DNA of 64,000 bases from Neobacillus sp. FSL H8-0543 (GTDB lineage: Bacteria; Bacillota; Bacilli; Bacillales; Cytobacillaceae). The DNA is taken from NCBI RefSeq assembly GCF_038592905.1, contig NZ_CP151943.1, positions 282,001 through 346,000 of the forward strand, in the 5' to 3' direction. The notes beneath the pieces are model-generated. The model was not told the DNA's origin, ran no database searches, and worked only from the letters and a program-made list of their open reading frames with translations. The position numbers and the translations under genes were made by a program. This document shows, piece by piece, positions 1 through 8,205 of the stretch (the first letter of the stretch is position 1; each line of letters begins with the position of its first letter).

Positions 1-743
1 GCAGCTGTAGTATCGACCGGCGTGACTTTTTCCGCTGGAATATGAACTTCGAGTTCCTCATTCACTAAATAGGAGCCCTTATCCCCCAATGTCACGATGA
101 TTCTAGCCACACCGTTTGATTGCAGTTTATGGGCAGCCGCTGCCACTTGCTCCATCGTGGCAACCGGCATCCCCGTAATCTGCTCCAGCTCTGTTTCATT
201 TGGTATCAATGTATGAACTTTTCGAAGCATCCCCTCAGTCAACTGTTGCGCGGGTGCCGGATTTAATAGGACTTTTTTCTTAAACTCCGCAGCCAGGTCC
301 ACCACATATTCCACGACATCCAGCGGAATCTCCAGCTGCATGATGATCATTTCACAGTTCTTAATCATATGAAGGAACTGGTAGATGTCTGCACGGTTTA
401 CTTGACCGTTTGCGCCATGTACTAAAACTATGTTGTTTTCTCCATCTGTACTTACATTGATAAAGGCCATGCCGGTGGTTCCTGATTCCTGGATTCCGGT
501 GATATCAACACCAGCGGCTTTCAAATTATTTACTAGCACCTGCCCATGATCATCCGAACCTACCCGTCCGATCATGGCGACGTCTCCTCCCAATTTTGCG
601 GCGGCAACAGCTTGGTTGGCGCCTTTCCCCCCGGGACTTTTTTGAAACTTGGTACTATGAATCGTTTCACCTGGAATTGGAAGGTGTGGAACATGGGTTA
701 CCAAATCCATGTTCAAGCTCCCAATTACTAGTATTTTTTTCAA
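1..743 (-). CDS. rbsK: Ribokinase, 3' part missing at window edge
   Basis: This encodes a PfkB-family sugar kinase that phosphorylates ribose to ribose-5-phosphate in the cytosol. About 247 of the usual ~300 residues are present. The start is a TTG at 741-743 preceded by AGAGGTGG at good spacing. The N-terminus reads ILVIGSLNMDLV, followed by the PfkB glycine motif PGGKGANQAVAAAKLG near residue 40. The window ends at PVDTTA, just before the expected AGD catalytic motif, so the catalytic Asp cannot be checked. It is the last visible gene of the operon that starts at the LacI-type regulator, so it probably phosphorylates ribose released by the upstream nucleoside hydrolase. Confidence 0.93.
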   Translation of the reverse strand, partial: MKKILVIGSLNMDLVTHVPHLPIPGETIHSTKFQKSPGGKGANQAVAAAKLGGDVAMIGRVGSDDHGQVLVNNLKAAGVDITGIQESGTTGMAFINVSTDGENNIVLVHGANGQVNRADIYQFLHMIKNCEMIIMQLEIPLDVVEYVVDLAAEFKKKVLLNPAPAQQLTEGMLRKVHTLIPNETELEQITGMPVATMEQVAAAAHKLQSNGVARIIVTLGDKGSYLVNEELEVHIPAEKVTPVDTTA

Positions 744-769
744 AAAACCCACCTCTAGCTCTATTCTAG

Positions 770-1570
770 CTAACGTTGTAAATTATGAATCATCTCGTCA
801 ATTGACAATATCTTCTCCTCTAATTGCAGGGTCCGGCTCACACGGCTGATATGCGGCTGCTTGAGCATACTTTCCATTAAAACTTCCGTATTCCAAAAGA
901 TGTCCCGTTTATTTCCTTCAGCAATCTTTTTCCGATTGGCCATGACAATCACACTGTCAAAATTATTGACGACAAATTCCATATCATGTGTAATCGTTAT
1001 CACGGTTTTTCCTTCGGCGGTCAAGGTGCGGATAATCGCACCCAAGCGTTCCATCGCCAACAAATCCTGACCCGCAGTTGGCTCATCGAGGATAATCACA
1101 CTTGAGTCCATAGCCAGTACGGATGCGATCGTGACAAACTTCCTCATTGAAAACGGCAAATTATAAGGATGCTCTTTTAAAAAAGGGACGACGCCCGCAA
1201 GCTCGGCAGCTTTCATCACATTTTCTTTGATTTTTTCCGGGGGCAAACCGAGCATTTTCGGAGCAAACTCAATTTCACTATAGATATCACTGTGAAAAAT
1301 TTGATCATCCGGGTTTTGAAACACATACCCGACTTTCCGTGAAATTTGCGCCGTCGTATAGTCCTTCGTATTCCAGCCATCGATGGTGACATTGCCTTCT
1401 TGTGGTTTTAACAAGCCATTCATTAATTTAACGGCGGTGGTTTTCCCCGCCCCGTTTTGCCCGATAATCGCTACGGCTTCACCTTTTTTAAACGACATAC
1501 TGACATTTTCTACTGCCTTAAAGCCGTTCGGGTAAGAGTAGGACACATTGTCCAGCGTTAAGAATGACAT
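770..1570 (-). CDS. ECF transporter ATPase with degenerate signature motif
   Basis: This 266-residue ABC ATPase is the second nucleotide-binding subunit of an energy-coupling factor (ECF) vitamin/nutrient importer. Walker A is GQNGAGKT (37-44) and Walker B is VIILDEPT (158-165); a switch His follows in the ITHD motif. The ABC signature loop is LPFSMRKF (138-145) instead of LSGGQ, so the ATPase sites of the heterodimer are probably asymmetric. The gene overlaps the upstream ATPase by 13 bp and has GGAGGGACAGGT before its ATG. It is cytoplasmic and should pair with that ATPase on the EcfT membrane protein. Assignment as an ECF ATPase rests on the adjacent EcfT and S-component genes. Confidence 0.9.
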   Translation of the reverse strand: MSFLTLDNVSYSYPNGFKAVENVSMSFKKGEAVAIIGQNGAGKTTAVKLMNGLLKPQEGNVTIDGWNTKDYTTAQISRKVGYVFQNPDDQIFHSDIYSEIEFAPKMLGLPPEKIKENVMKAAELAGVVPFLKEHPYNLPFSMRKFVTIASVLAMDSSVIILDEPTAGQDLLAMERLGAIIRTLTAEGKTVITITHDMEFVVNNFDSVIVMANRKKIAEGNKRDIFWNTEVLMESMLKQPHISRVSRTLQLEEKILSIDEMIHNLQR

Positions 1571-2502
1571 ACCTGTCCCTCCTTTGCTGCCGCCACTGAT
1601 TGAACGGTCTGTTTAGGATGCTCGTCTGCCGCTGAGTCAACCGTGCGTGCCTCCTGCTGTTCCATCACTGCTCGCACTGTCTCAATCGCTTGCTTCTCTG
1701 TCAGCGGAATCCGGTCAATACCCCAATTCCGCTTCCTCATTTCCAGGCCTAATAACGCATATTGCGGCAGGGCGGCACCGTGTTCCAGTACTTGTTCATC
1801 CGTAAGAATTTCTTCCGTCGGGCCTTGCATCACCACTTCGCCGTCCTTAAAAACAATGACCTGTTCCGCTTTTTCGGCAATTAATTCAATTTTATGCTCA
1901 GCTAGAATAATCGTTTGTCCTTTTAGCTTCATCAGCTCAATGATTTTAAAGATTTCTTCCGTCCCCTGAGGGTCAAGCTGCGAGGTCGGCTCGTCGATGA
2001 CCAAAATATCCGGATCCATAACAATGATTGAAGCCAACGCAACCCGCTGCTTCTGCCCGCCTGAAAGCTCGTTTGGATTTTTCTCACGTAAATAGCCAAT
2101 CCCGAGCAACTCAATTACATCATGGACCCGCTGCTTAATTTCCTCAACCTCGACACCGAGATTTTCTAGGCCGTAGGCAATTTCCTCAAAAACAGTGTCC
2201 TTCACACCGCTGATCTGGGTAAATGGATTCTGGAAAACATAGCCGATTTTCTGCGCCAGCTCACCCATGTCCCATTCCCGGATGTCCTTACCGTCAATCA
2301 GCACATCGCCGCGCAAATCCCCTTTATAAAAATGAGGAACAAAGCCGCGCAGAACGTTACAAAATGTGGTTTTTCCGCTGCCATTGGCACCAATCAGTGC
2401 GTAAAACCCGCCCTTCTCAATCTCGACATTTATTCCCTTTAATACATCACCATGACCGATCGGGTACCTGTATGCTACATTTTTCAGTTGAATATAACTC
2501 AT
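1558..2502 (-). CDS. ECF transporter ATPase (EcfA-type)
   Basis: This is a 314-residue ABC ATPase with all canonical motifs: Walker A GANGSGKTT (38-46), Q-loop FQNP (~90), signature LSGGQ (146-150), Walker B ILVIDEPT (166-173) and the switch motif LAEHK. It powers the ECF importer together with the downstream ATPase of degenerate signature. The ATG overlaps the end of the EcfT gene by four bases, which indicates translational coupling. The C-terminal ~40 residues after the ABC domain are polar and Ala/Glu rich, longer than in usual EcfA proteins; their role is unknown. Confidence 0.92.
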   Translation of the reverse strand: MSYIQLKNVAYRYPIGHGDVLKGINVEIEKGGFYALIGANGSGKTTFCNVLRGFVPHFYKGDLRGDVLIDGKDIREWDMGELAQKIGYVFQNPFTQISGVKDTVFEEIAYGLENLGVEVEEIKQRVHDVIELLGIGYLREKNPNELSGGQKQRVALASIIVMDPDILVIDEPTSQLDPQGTEEIFKIIELMKLKGQTIILAEHKIELIAEKAEQVIVFKDGEVVMQGPTEEILTDEQVLEHGAALPQYALLGLEMRKRNWGIDRIPLTEKQAIETVRAVMEQQEARTVDSAADEHPKQTVQSVAAAKEGQVCHS

Positions 2503-3248
2503 AAAGCTACCCTCCAGACAATTATGGTGACCAGTAGAATCAATAATAGGATTCTCACAACGGTGTCTTTTTTCGTTTTGTCTATTCGGTATAGGCTAGT
2601 TTTTTTTACAGGAGCCGTGAAGGCCCTGGCTTCTAGCGTCAGCGCACGCTCCTCTGTGCTTGCCACCGAAGTAAGGATCAACGGCGTCAGCGTTGGCAGG
2701 AAGGCTTTGGCGCGCACACGTAAATTGCCTTCTGTTTCGACACCGCGTGTTTTTTGAGCGTCCATAATAGCCAGCGATAATTTCTTCATCTCCGGGATGA
2801 TCGTTAACGTTGATAAGACCACGTAAGTAACCTTGGGAGGGAGGCCAAGCATTTCTAGCGAATACACGATATCCTTTACCGATGTAATACGAAAAAATAA
2901 CAGCAGCGCCGAACCGATTGCCGCAATCCTGGATGTCAGCAACATAGCAAAATCAATACCTTCTTGTCTAAGAGAAAGAAAACTCCAGCTCCAAAGGATC
3001 GTATCGCCCGGATAGAAAAAACTTTGAATCATAAAGATAAAGATCGTTAAGACAAAAAGAGTTTTCATCACCAAGCTAAATAACTCTTTAAAAACTCCCG
3101 CATATAAGGCAATCAAAAGGCTTAGTGGCACCATTAAGTACCCATATAGATACCCTTCTACAATGAAAACAGAAATGATCATAAATAAGGAAATCAAGAA
3201 TTTCGTGCTGGGATACAGATCAAGAATCAGATTTTTGGATTTCTCCAT
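2499..3248 (-). CDS. ecfT: ECF transporter transmembrane subunit EcfT
   Basis: This is the integral-membrane scaffold of the ECF importer, coupling the two ATPases to the substrate-binding S component. I place the start at the ATG that gives MEKSKNLIL, because AAAGGG lies nine bases upstream; an ATG six codons earlier lacks a good site. The protein has four to five hydrophobic segments. The two coupling-helix motifs of EcfT can be seen: AQKTRGVE in the middle and EARAF further on, each with the conserved Ala-Arg-Gly-like core. It lies between the S-component gene and the ATPase gene and overlaps the latter by four bases. Confidence 0.9.
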   Translation of the reverse strand: MEKSKNLILDLYPSTKFLISLFMIISVFIVEGYLYGYLMVPLSLLIALYAGVFKELFSLVMKTLFVLTIFIFMIQSFFYPGDTILWSWSFLSLRQEGIDFAMLLTSRIAAIGSALLLFFRITSVKDIVYSLEMLGLPPKVTYVVLSTLTIIPEMKKLSLAIMDAQKTRGVETEGNLRVRAKAFLPTLTPLILTSVASTEERALTLEARAFTAPVKKTSLYRIDKTKKDTVVRILLLILLVTIIVWRVAL

Positions 3249-3275
3249 TTTGTCAATCCCTTTCATTATCGTAAA

Positions 3276-3866
3276 CTAGGATTTAAAAAAATTTCCTCCG
3301 TAATTATGCTTAGAAAGATAACGATCAGACATCTTCTTCACAATGGTGTAAGTGATTAATAAAGACAGAATCTTATCAATACTTTCGACAATAATATTTT
3401 TCGTGAATACAGCCTCCCAGATTTGCTGGCCAGATGCCAATAAAACGGCCGTTACGGATGAAGAAGCATCGCCAGTGGAGCCGCCGTATAACAGAACGCT
3501 GATAGGTGTAGCAGAGATGATTACGATAAGGGTTAAAATAATACCTGCAATCAATGTTTTTCCTATGCTAGTAAACATTTTTTTGATAGAAAAATAGCCG
3601 ACGGTAAGTCCAATAATCATTGAAACAATCGCAAACGGCAGTTCAGTCGGAGCAAAGATTGACTTGATAACATTCGTTAGGCCACCTGTCACCATACCAA
3701 CCCACGGACCCGCAATCATTGCCACCAGCATGGTGCCAATCGCATCTAAATATAGCGGGATTCTCAATACTTGAACAAGCTGTGAAATAACAACATTAAT
3801 CGCGACGCCAATTGGAATAAGTAAAATTGCTATCAGTGTAAAATCATGCTTCAGACCTTTTTTCAT
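3276..3866 (-). CDS. ECF transporter S component, probable nucleoside/riboside binder
   Basis: This ~196-residue polytopic membrane protein is the substrate-specificity subunit of the ECF importer. The start MKKGLKHD is chosen because GGGGGAAC precedes it at seven bases; a longer frame upstream has no site. It has five to six hydrophobic helices and the conserved stretch IPLYLDAIGTMLVAMIAGPW, seen in S components of this type. I cannot read the substrate from the sequence. The neighbours (nucleoside hydrolase, ribokinase, LacI regulator) suggest a ribonucleoside. A 133-bp gap without a visible terminator separates it from the hydrolase gene. Confidence 0.82.
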   Translation of the reverse strand: MKKGLKHDFTLIAILLIPIGVAINVVISQLVQVLRIPLYLDAIGTMLVAMIAGPWVGMVTGGLTNVIKSIFAPTELPFAIVSMIIGLTVGYFSIKKMFTSIGKTLIAGIILTLIVIISATPISVLLYGGSTGDASSSVTAVLLASGQQIWEAVFTKNIIVESIDKILSLLITYTIVKKMSDRYLSKHNYGGNFFKS

Positions 3867-3999
3867 AAATAAGTTCCCCCTGGGATATGTTTTTTTTATA
3901 AAAAATGGACTCTGGCTGGAAAATCTAGATGAGTGAAATGGGTAGGTTCTAATAAATATCATCATGCTGACAGATCGGATGAATTCGAAATAGGAAGAA

Positions 4000-4911
4000 T
4001 TAGTTCAAATTTTCAATCGCATGGTACAGCAAATCAAGAATTCGTTCACGGTCGACCTCAAAGGCGACATCGACGTTTTTCGGTTTGCCCATGCGATGTT
4101 CCTTATCAACCACGGTCATCCCTCTCGTAAACTCCCCCTTCGTCTCGACTTCGACATTGCACGGTGTAACCGTAAATAATGATGGGTCAATCAGATGTGC
4201 CACGGCACATGGATCATGCATCGCATCGGCCCGGCCATCTCTGAAATAAAAATCAAGCATACCTGCGACAGCTGTCCCCGTTTTATTGCCGATGTGGCGG
4301 ATTCGGTCAATATCTTCTTTGTACATCGGAATTTGGTTGGTGACATCTAGGCCAAACATCGTAATCGGAATCCCTGAGTTAAAAACAATTTTTGCAGCAT
4401 CGGGATCAACATAAATATTGAATTCTGCCGCAGGAGTACGGTTGCCGCCATAACATGCTCCACCCATAATCGATAGGTGGTCAATATTTTCAATGACCTC
4501 CGGATGGGACTTAATCAACAAGGCAATATTGGTAAGTGGTCCAATCGCCACAATCGTCACCTTCTGCGGGGAGCTTAGAATCGTTTCCCGCATCGCTTCC
4601 AAGGCTGAGCGGCTGCTTTCCGGATAATGAGGCTCGCCCAATTCCACTCCACCAAAACCAGTTTCGCCATGGGCAACTTCCGCGAGCACTAATTCATTGA
4701 TTAACGGTCTACGGGCACCTCGGGCCACTTCAATTTCTTCGCCGACATAGCTGACGAGCTTTAAAGCATTAGCGGTGATCTTGTCACTGGTCTGATTGCC
4801 CGCGCAGGTGGTGATGAGTTTTAAATCCAGTTCATCAGAGGAAATTGCCAATAGTATGGCTAATGCGTCGTCAATTCCTGGATCGCAGTCAATAATAATT
4901 GGTATGGACAT
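4000..4911 (-). CDS. Inosine/uridine-preferring nucleoside hydrolase
   Basis: This 303-residue cytosolic enzyme hydrolyses the N-glycosidic bond of ribonucleosides to free base and ribose. The N-terminal calcium-binding signature DCDPGIDDALA is intact. A middle segment carries the conserved IGPLTNIA and IMGGA motifs, and the C-terminal HDPCAVAHLIDP carries the active-site His-Asp. It has GGAG upstream of the ATG and lies 16 bp after the regulator gene. Ribose released here would be the substrate of the ribokinase at the operon end. Preference among inosine, uridine or other nucleosides cannot be told from sequence alone. Confidence 0.93.
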   Translation of the reverse strand: MSIPIIIDCDPGIDDALAILLAISSDELDLKLITTCAGNQTSDKITANALKLVSYVGEEIEVARGARRPLINELVLAEVAHGETGFGGVELGEPHYPESSRSALEAMRETILSSPQKVTIVAIGPLTNIALLIKSHPEVIENIDHLSIMGGACYGGNRTPAAEFNIYVDPDAAKIVFNSGIPITMFGLDVTNQIPMYKEDIDRIRHIGNKTGTAVAGMLDFYFRDGRADAMHDPCAVAHLIDPSLFTVTPCNVEVETKGEFTRGMTVVDKEHRMGKPKNVDVAFEVDRERILDLLYHAIENLN

Positions 4912-4927
4912 GTCTGAACTCCTTTTT

Positions 4928-5944
4928 CTAGGTTTCTAGTTTTTTTGTACTTTCACGTAAAATTAACGCTGGTTCTAGGTACTGGGTTTTCGTTACGGCA
5001 TCACCTCCCTTGGTCATTTGTTCGAAGAGAATTTCGGCGGAGAGCTTGCCCATCTCGTAAACAGATTGCTCAATGGTCGTTAATCTCGGGTGCAATAACT
5101 GGTTATATTTAATATTGTCAAACCCCACAACCGAGAGGTCATCGGGAATGGAAATACCCATTTCGGCGGCGGCTTGATAAACACCAAACGCCATTAAATC
5201 GTTAAACGCAAAAACCGCGGTCACTTTCTGTTTCGCTAAAAGTTCTCTGGCGGCAAGGTACCCGCCCTCCATTTGAAAATCACCTTCAACAATCAGGTCC
5301 GGGTTGGAGGCAATCCCTGCTTCAGCCAAAGCTCTTTGGTACCCTTGCAAGCGGGCTTTCGAGTTTGGATAGCTGGTTGGCCCTGTAATACAGCCGATTT
5401 GGGTATGCATGAGCTCGATTAAGTGCTGGGTTGCGAGATAACCCGCTTTTTCGTTATGTATCGAGACAACGCTAAACTTGTGATCTTCCACACCTCGGTC
5501 AAGTAACACGAATGGAATTTTCTCAACTGAAAGGATATCTTCGAGCTGTTGGATGGTTTCAGCACAAGAATAGGTAAAAATAATCCCATCAACATTTTTT
5601 TCCTTCAATAAGCTTACATACTCCAACTCTCTCTTCGGGTCTCCGTCTGTATTGCATAAAAAAACATTATAGGAATGCTGATTTAAAAAATCCTCAACGC
5701 CCCTGACAAGCTCGGGAAAGAACGGGTTCCGAATGTCTGGAATAATTAACCCAATGGTGTTTGTCTGTTTGGTAATCATACTTCTGGCAATCGAATTCGG
5801 TCGATAGCCAAGTTCCTCAATAATTTCAAGAACTCTTTTGCGCGTTGACTTGCTAATGCCTTCCGTCTTTTGATTCAGTACCCGCGAGACCGTGGTTATC
5901 GAAACATTTGCTTTTTTGGCAATATCTTTAATTGTTATTGACAC
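4928..5944 (-). CDS. LacI/RbsR-family transcriptional regulator
   Basis: This 338-residue repressor starts with a GTG (5942-5944) preceded by GGGGGTGAT. The N-terminus is a LacI helix-turn-helix and hinge (IKDIAKKANVSITTVSRVLN, then YRPNSIARSM). The rest is a periplasmic-binding-like sugar domain with NTIGLIIPDIRNPFF. It is the first gene of the operon, and two AGAAAACGTTTTCT-type palindromes lie between its promoter and its start, so it very likely represses its own operon. The inducer is unknown; ribose or a nucleoside is plausible from context. Confidence 0.92.
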   Translation of the reverse strand: MSITIKDIAKKANVSITTVSRVLNQKTEGISKSTRKRVLEIIEELGYRPNSIARSMITKQTNTIGLIIPDIRNPFFPELVRGVEDFLNQHSYNVFLCNTDGDPKRELEYVSLLKEKNVDGIIFTYSCAETIQQLEDILSVEKIPFVLLDRGVEDHKFSVVSIHNEKAGYLATQHLIELMHTQIGCITGPTSYPNSKARLQGYQRALAEAGIASNPDLIVEGDFQMEGGYLAARELLAKQKVTAVFAFNDLMAFGVYQAAAEMGISIPDDLSVVGFDNIKYNQLLHPRLTTIEQSVYEMGKLSAEILFEQMTKGGDAVTKTQYLEPALILRESTKKLET

Positions 5945-5980
5945 GGCATCACCCCCAAATTATTTCCATATTAGATACAA

Positions 5981-6006
5981 AGAAAACGTTTTCTGAAAAC
6001 GTTTTC
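5981..6006. promoter_or_regulatory. Tandem palindromic LacI-type operators
   Basis: Two palindromes stand side by side: AGAAAACGTTTTCT at 5981-5994 and GAAAACGTTTTC at 5995-6006, with centres 13 bp apart. They have the central CG of LacI-family operators and lie immediately downstream of the promoter at 6010-6039, over the expected transcription start. The cognate repressor is most likely the adjacent LacI-type gene; CcpA (cre) is an alternative but the site lacks the usual cre consensus flanks. Confidence 0.8.
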
Positions 6007-6009
6007 TTA

Positions 6010-6039
6010 ATTATAGATTCGTGGTCTGAATTTTGTCAA
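6010..6039 (-). promoter_or_regulatory. Sigma-A-type promoter of the nucleoside operon
   Basis: On the minus strand a perfect -35 TTGACA (6034-6039) and perfect -10 TATAAT (6010-6015) are separated by 18 bp. The predicted start falls inside the tandem operator, which fits direct repression. Confidence 0.82.
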
Positions 6040-6830
6040 TATTATATTTACTCGGAGATGATAAAATATGCGTTACCGAAATTTCATACCATTTCATCTA
6101 TCTGTACTGGTATGAATAGAAGGATTAAGAGCTAACCGGTGTGTTCATAGCTACACTATCCACTCGTTTTTCAATGAATATTTTTATACTAGTTTACCAT
6201 TTTTGGTATTTTGGCGCCTGACCCCCAGTGCATTCGGGCGTTTGCAGAAGTTTACGCTCTGGATGATAACCCGTAACAAAGAAAGGTTTGTGTGTGACTT
6301 TATCGCTGCCTGGGTAAAGGTAATGAATGCAAATCCCTTCGATCTTAATGGGTTGACCTTAAGAAAGCGCAACTTTCAGGTAAGTAAGTGTAAGAGGAAA
6401 CTTGTCAATTTGACGGCGGTTTTTCTTGTGGGAGAGAAAAACAAAAGTATCATCTGGAGAACTCCTCTAGCACAACCGAATTCTTCCAAAAATATGTACG
6501 TAGGATTCTATGCTTCGCCATCTTAACCACTGCCTTTCCTCTTTTAAAATCCTTTCAATACTTTATATACTGTTTATTGAGGAAAAAGGACATTTGATTT
6601 TCATGAAAATGTGAGTGTTTTATGACAATACAATTACATAGTACCTAGCACTTTTCTGGTAGGCTATAAAAGAATTCTATGCCACTAAAAAACACACCGA
6701 AACATTGAAATATCAACATTTGGGAGTGTTTAATAGTTTTATGATTAAACTTGATTCTCTAAAATTACTAGAGGCTGAAAAGCAAAGCGACCCTCTAATG
6801 GATATTATTCTCTATCTTAGGATAAAGTGC

Positions 6831-6980
6831 TTATTGTTGTTGTTCTTTTTTATTTTCTTTTTCTTTTCCTTTTTCTTTTTGTCCCCGTATCGTATAACGA
6901 AGCGTGAACGTATCGTCAATCACTTCACACACATGATTTAGATCGATATTAATTTGATTTACTCTAGTGGCAAAGTCGAT
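6831..6980 (-). pseudogene. C-terminal coding fragment, unknown protein
   Basis: The minus strand encodes about 49 residues with protein-like composition, including INIDLNHVCEVIDDTF and a Lys/Glu-rich tail that ends in Gln codons before TAA. It begins directly after an in-frame stop and has no start codon or ribosome binding site near its beginning, so it looks like the remaining 3' end of a lost gene. A second fragment just upstream (7011-7088) may belong to the same gene in another frame. The original function cannot be read. Confidence 0.35.
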
Positions 6981-7010
6981 TTATGATGAAAATTTTGGAA
7001 AAACGACATA

Positions 7011-7088
7011 TTATTCTTTTTCTTTGATGTACTCTATGAAGTAATCTATGGTATTGCTCGGGTCAACAAGAGCATTTCTAGGGGTCAT
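7011..7088 (-). pseudogene. Short coding-like fragment, unknown protein
   Basis: A 25-codon frame (MTPRNALVDPSNTIDYFIEY and a charged end, then TAA) sits upstream of the fragment at 6831-6980 on the same strand. Its first codons lie inside the stem-loop at 7084-7116. It has no convincing ribosome binding site. It could be part of the same decayed gene or chance; confidence is low. Confidence 0.25.
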
Positions 7089-7116
7089 CCTGAACCCCTC
7101 TTAACGTCAGGATGAC
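7084..7116. repeat. Stem-loop, 10-bp perfect stem
   Basis: GTCATCCTGA (7084-7093) pairs perfectly with TCAGGATGAC (7107-7116) around a 13-base loop. There is no T tract on either side, so it is not an obvious terminator. It lies in the gene-poor stretch. Confidence 0.6.
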
Positions 7117-7284
7117 AGAATTAGCAGTTCAATATAAGCTTTCAGACTAAGAAAATGTCTTTCAAACCCCACAGAGATTCTTCACACGAACACCCGGATC
7201 AAAAGCATTTATTTGATATGTTGGATCATATTTTTAATAAGAATTACCAGACATTAGCTTTATGATTGTAAGTTAGAAAAAAGG

Positions 7285-7330
7285 AAAAGTGCCATAAACC
7301 TTCCATATTTGGTTGGTTCCTGGCACTTTT
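7285..7330. repeat. Hairpin repeat of the AAAAGTGCC family
   Basis: AAAAGTGCC at the left end pairs with GGCACTTTT at the right end. The loop contains CCTTCCATATTT, a string that returns in the hairpin at 9776-9816. It may act as a bidirectional terminator or be a small mobile hairpin repeat. Confidence 0.55.
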
Positions 7331-7360
7331 CTTTGCTCAAACTCAAAGGCAAGTAAATGC

Positions 7361-7400
7361 TGACCCCCAGCGAGGTAAAGCTTTTATACACTGGGAGTCA
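7361..7400. repeat. TGACCCCCAG stem-loop
   Basis: TGACCCCCAG (7361-7370) and CTGGGAGTCA (7391-7400) form an imperfect inverted repeat just downstream of the deaminase gene. The TGACCCCCA core is shared with 6218 and 8068, pointing to a repeat family rather than a unique terminator. Confidence 0.5.
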
Positions 7401-7440
7401 GGTACTTCATTCAGTTTTCAACGTCAAGAGCTTACCATGC

Positions 7441-7923
7441 TCAACGTCTCTTCTCGTAAAACTGGCGATGGAGTTGGCGAACTTGCTTCGCGAGTTCAGG
7501 AACAGGGCCGTCAATTGTTGAATCACGAATAACATCTTGGATCGGAAGATTACGAACGCGCGATTCATTAACCCCCATTTCACTCAGCCATTGTACCAGC
7601 TGTTCGGATGAACTTGCATAAACGATCCGACCTAAACCAACCCAGCCGTGTGCCGCGGCGCACATCGGGCAATGTTCGCCCGAGGTATATACAGTCGCCT
7701 TGCTTCTTTCTTCAGATGTCATGTTCGCGGCTGCCCAGCGCGCCAAAGCAAATTCCGGGTGTTGGGTATGGTCACCACCTGCAACGTGGTTATGGTCTTC
7801 TGCAAGCACGTCTCCGTTGGCTGAGACAAGGACTGAACCGAACGGCTCGTCACCAATCTCCAAAGCATCCTTTGCAAGTTCAATACACCGTCGCAGATGC
7901 TTCAAATCTGAATCATTTATCAT
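7441..7923 (-). CDS. Nucleoside/guanine deaminase family protein
   Basis: This 160-residue cytosolic zinc enzyme belongs to the cytidine/deoxycytidylate deaminase-like superfamily. The zinc signature is present as HPEFALA (catalytic Glu) and EHCPMCAAA (two zinc cysteines). It has AGGAGGAG before the ATG. The family includes guanine deaminase and tRNA adenosine deaminase; the substrate here cannot be fixed, and a free base or nucleoside is most likely. It is a single-gene unit with hairpin repeats on both sides, in reach of the nucleoside operon but not cotranscribed with it. Confidence 0.85.
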   Translation of the reverse strand: MINDSDLKHLRRCIELAKDALEIGDEPFGSVLVSANGDVLAEDHNHVAGGDHTQHPEFALARWAAANMTSEERSKATVYTSGEHCPMCAAAHGWVGLGRIVYASSSEQLVQWLSEMGVNESRVRNLPIQDVIRDSTIDGPVPELAKQVRQLHRQFYEKRR

Positions 7924-8062
7924 ACTTGAATTCTCCTCCTACTGTTTTTATCTGTTGCATGGATATTCCGTAAACATGGCCTAATAACAAAAAGACACTG
8001 GGCTTTATATGCGCGTCTCGGTTTTGATAAATATATAATTTATAGATTTCACAATAATTCGA

Positions 8063-8111
8063 GTGCCTGACCCCCAATACATTAACGCTGTAGCCCGCAG
8101 GGGGCAGGCAC
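8063..8111. repeat. GTGCCTGACCCCC hairpin repeat
   Basis: GTGCCTGACCCCC (8063-8075) pairs with GGGGGCAGGCAC (8100-8111), leaving a 24-base loop. It lies between the deaminase gene and the unknown two-gene unit. Related TGACCCCCA strings occur at 6218 and 7361. It could terminate transcription of the unit at 8206-9681, but no long T run follows. Confidence 0.6.
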
Positions 8112-8205
8112 TTTAGCTCAAAAAGAAAAAGTGCTAGGCATCCTCCATAAAAAGGGCACCTAAACCTTTCATCAAAAGTAATTAGCTTTGGATATCTAAA
8201 TTAAA

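Larger units (their letters stand above)
6040..7440. other. Gene-poor accessory stretch with hairpins and decayed coding fragments
   Basis: No complete gene is supported in these 1.4 kb. Open frames on both strands are short, lack ribosome binding sites and do not resemble known proteins. The stretch holds the motif GCCTGACCCCCAGTG near 6216 (recurring at 7361 and 8067), several stem-loops, a coding-like fragment at 6831-6980 and a second at 7011-7088. It separates the nucleoside operon from the deaminase gene. Confidence 0.6.

Noticed and set aside
6203..6526. Plus-strand open frame of 107 codons in the gene-poor stretch
   Set aside because: No ribosome binding site, odd composition and no resemblance to any protein; other frames over it are equally open.
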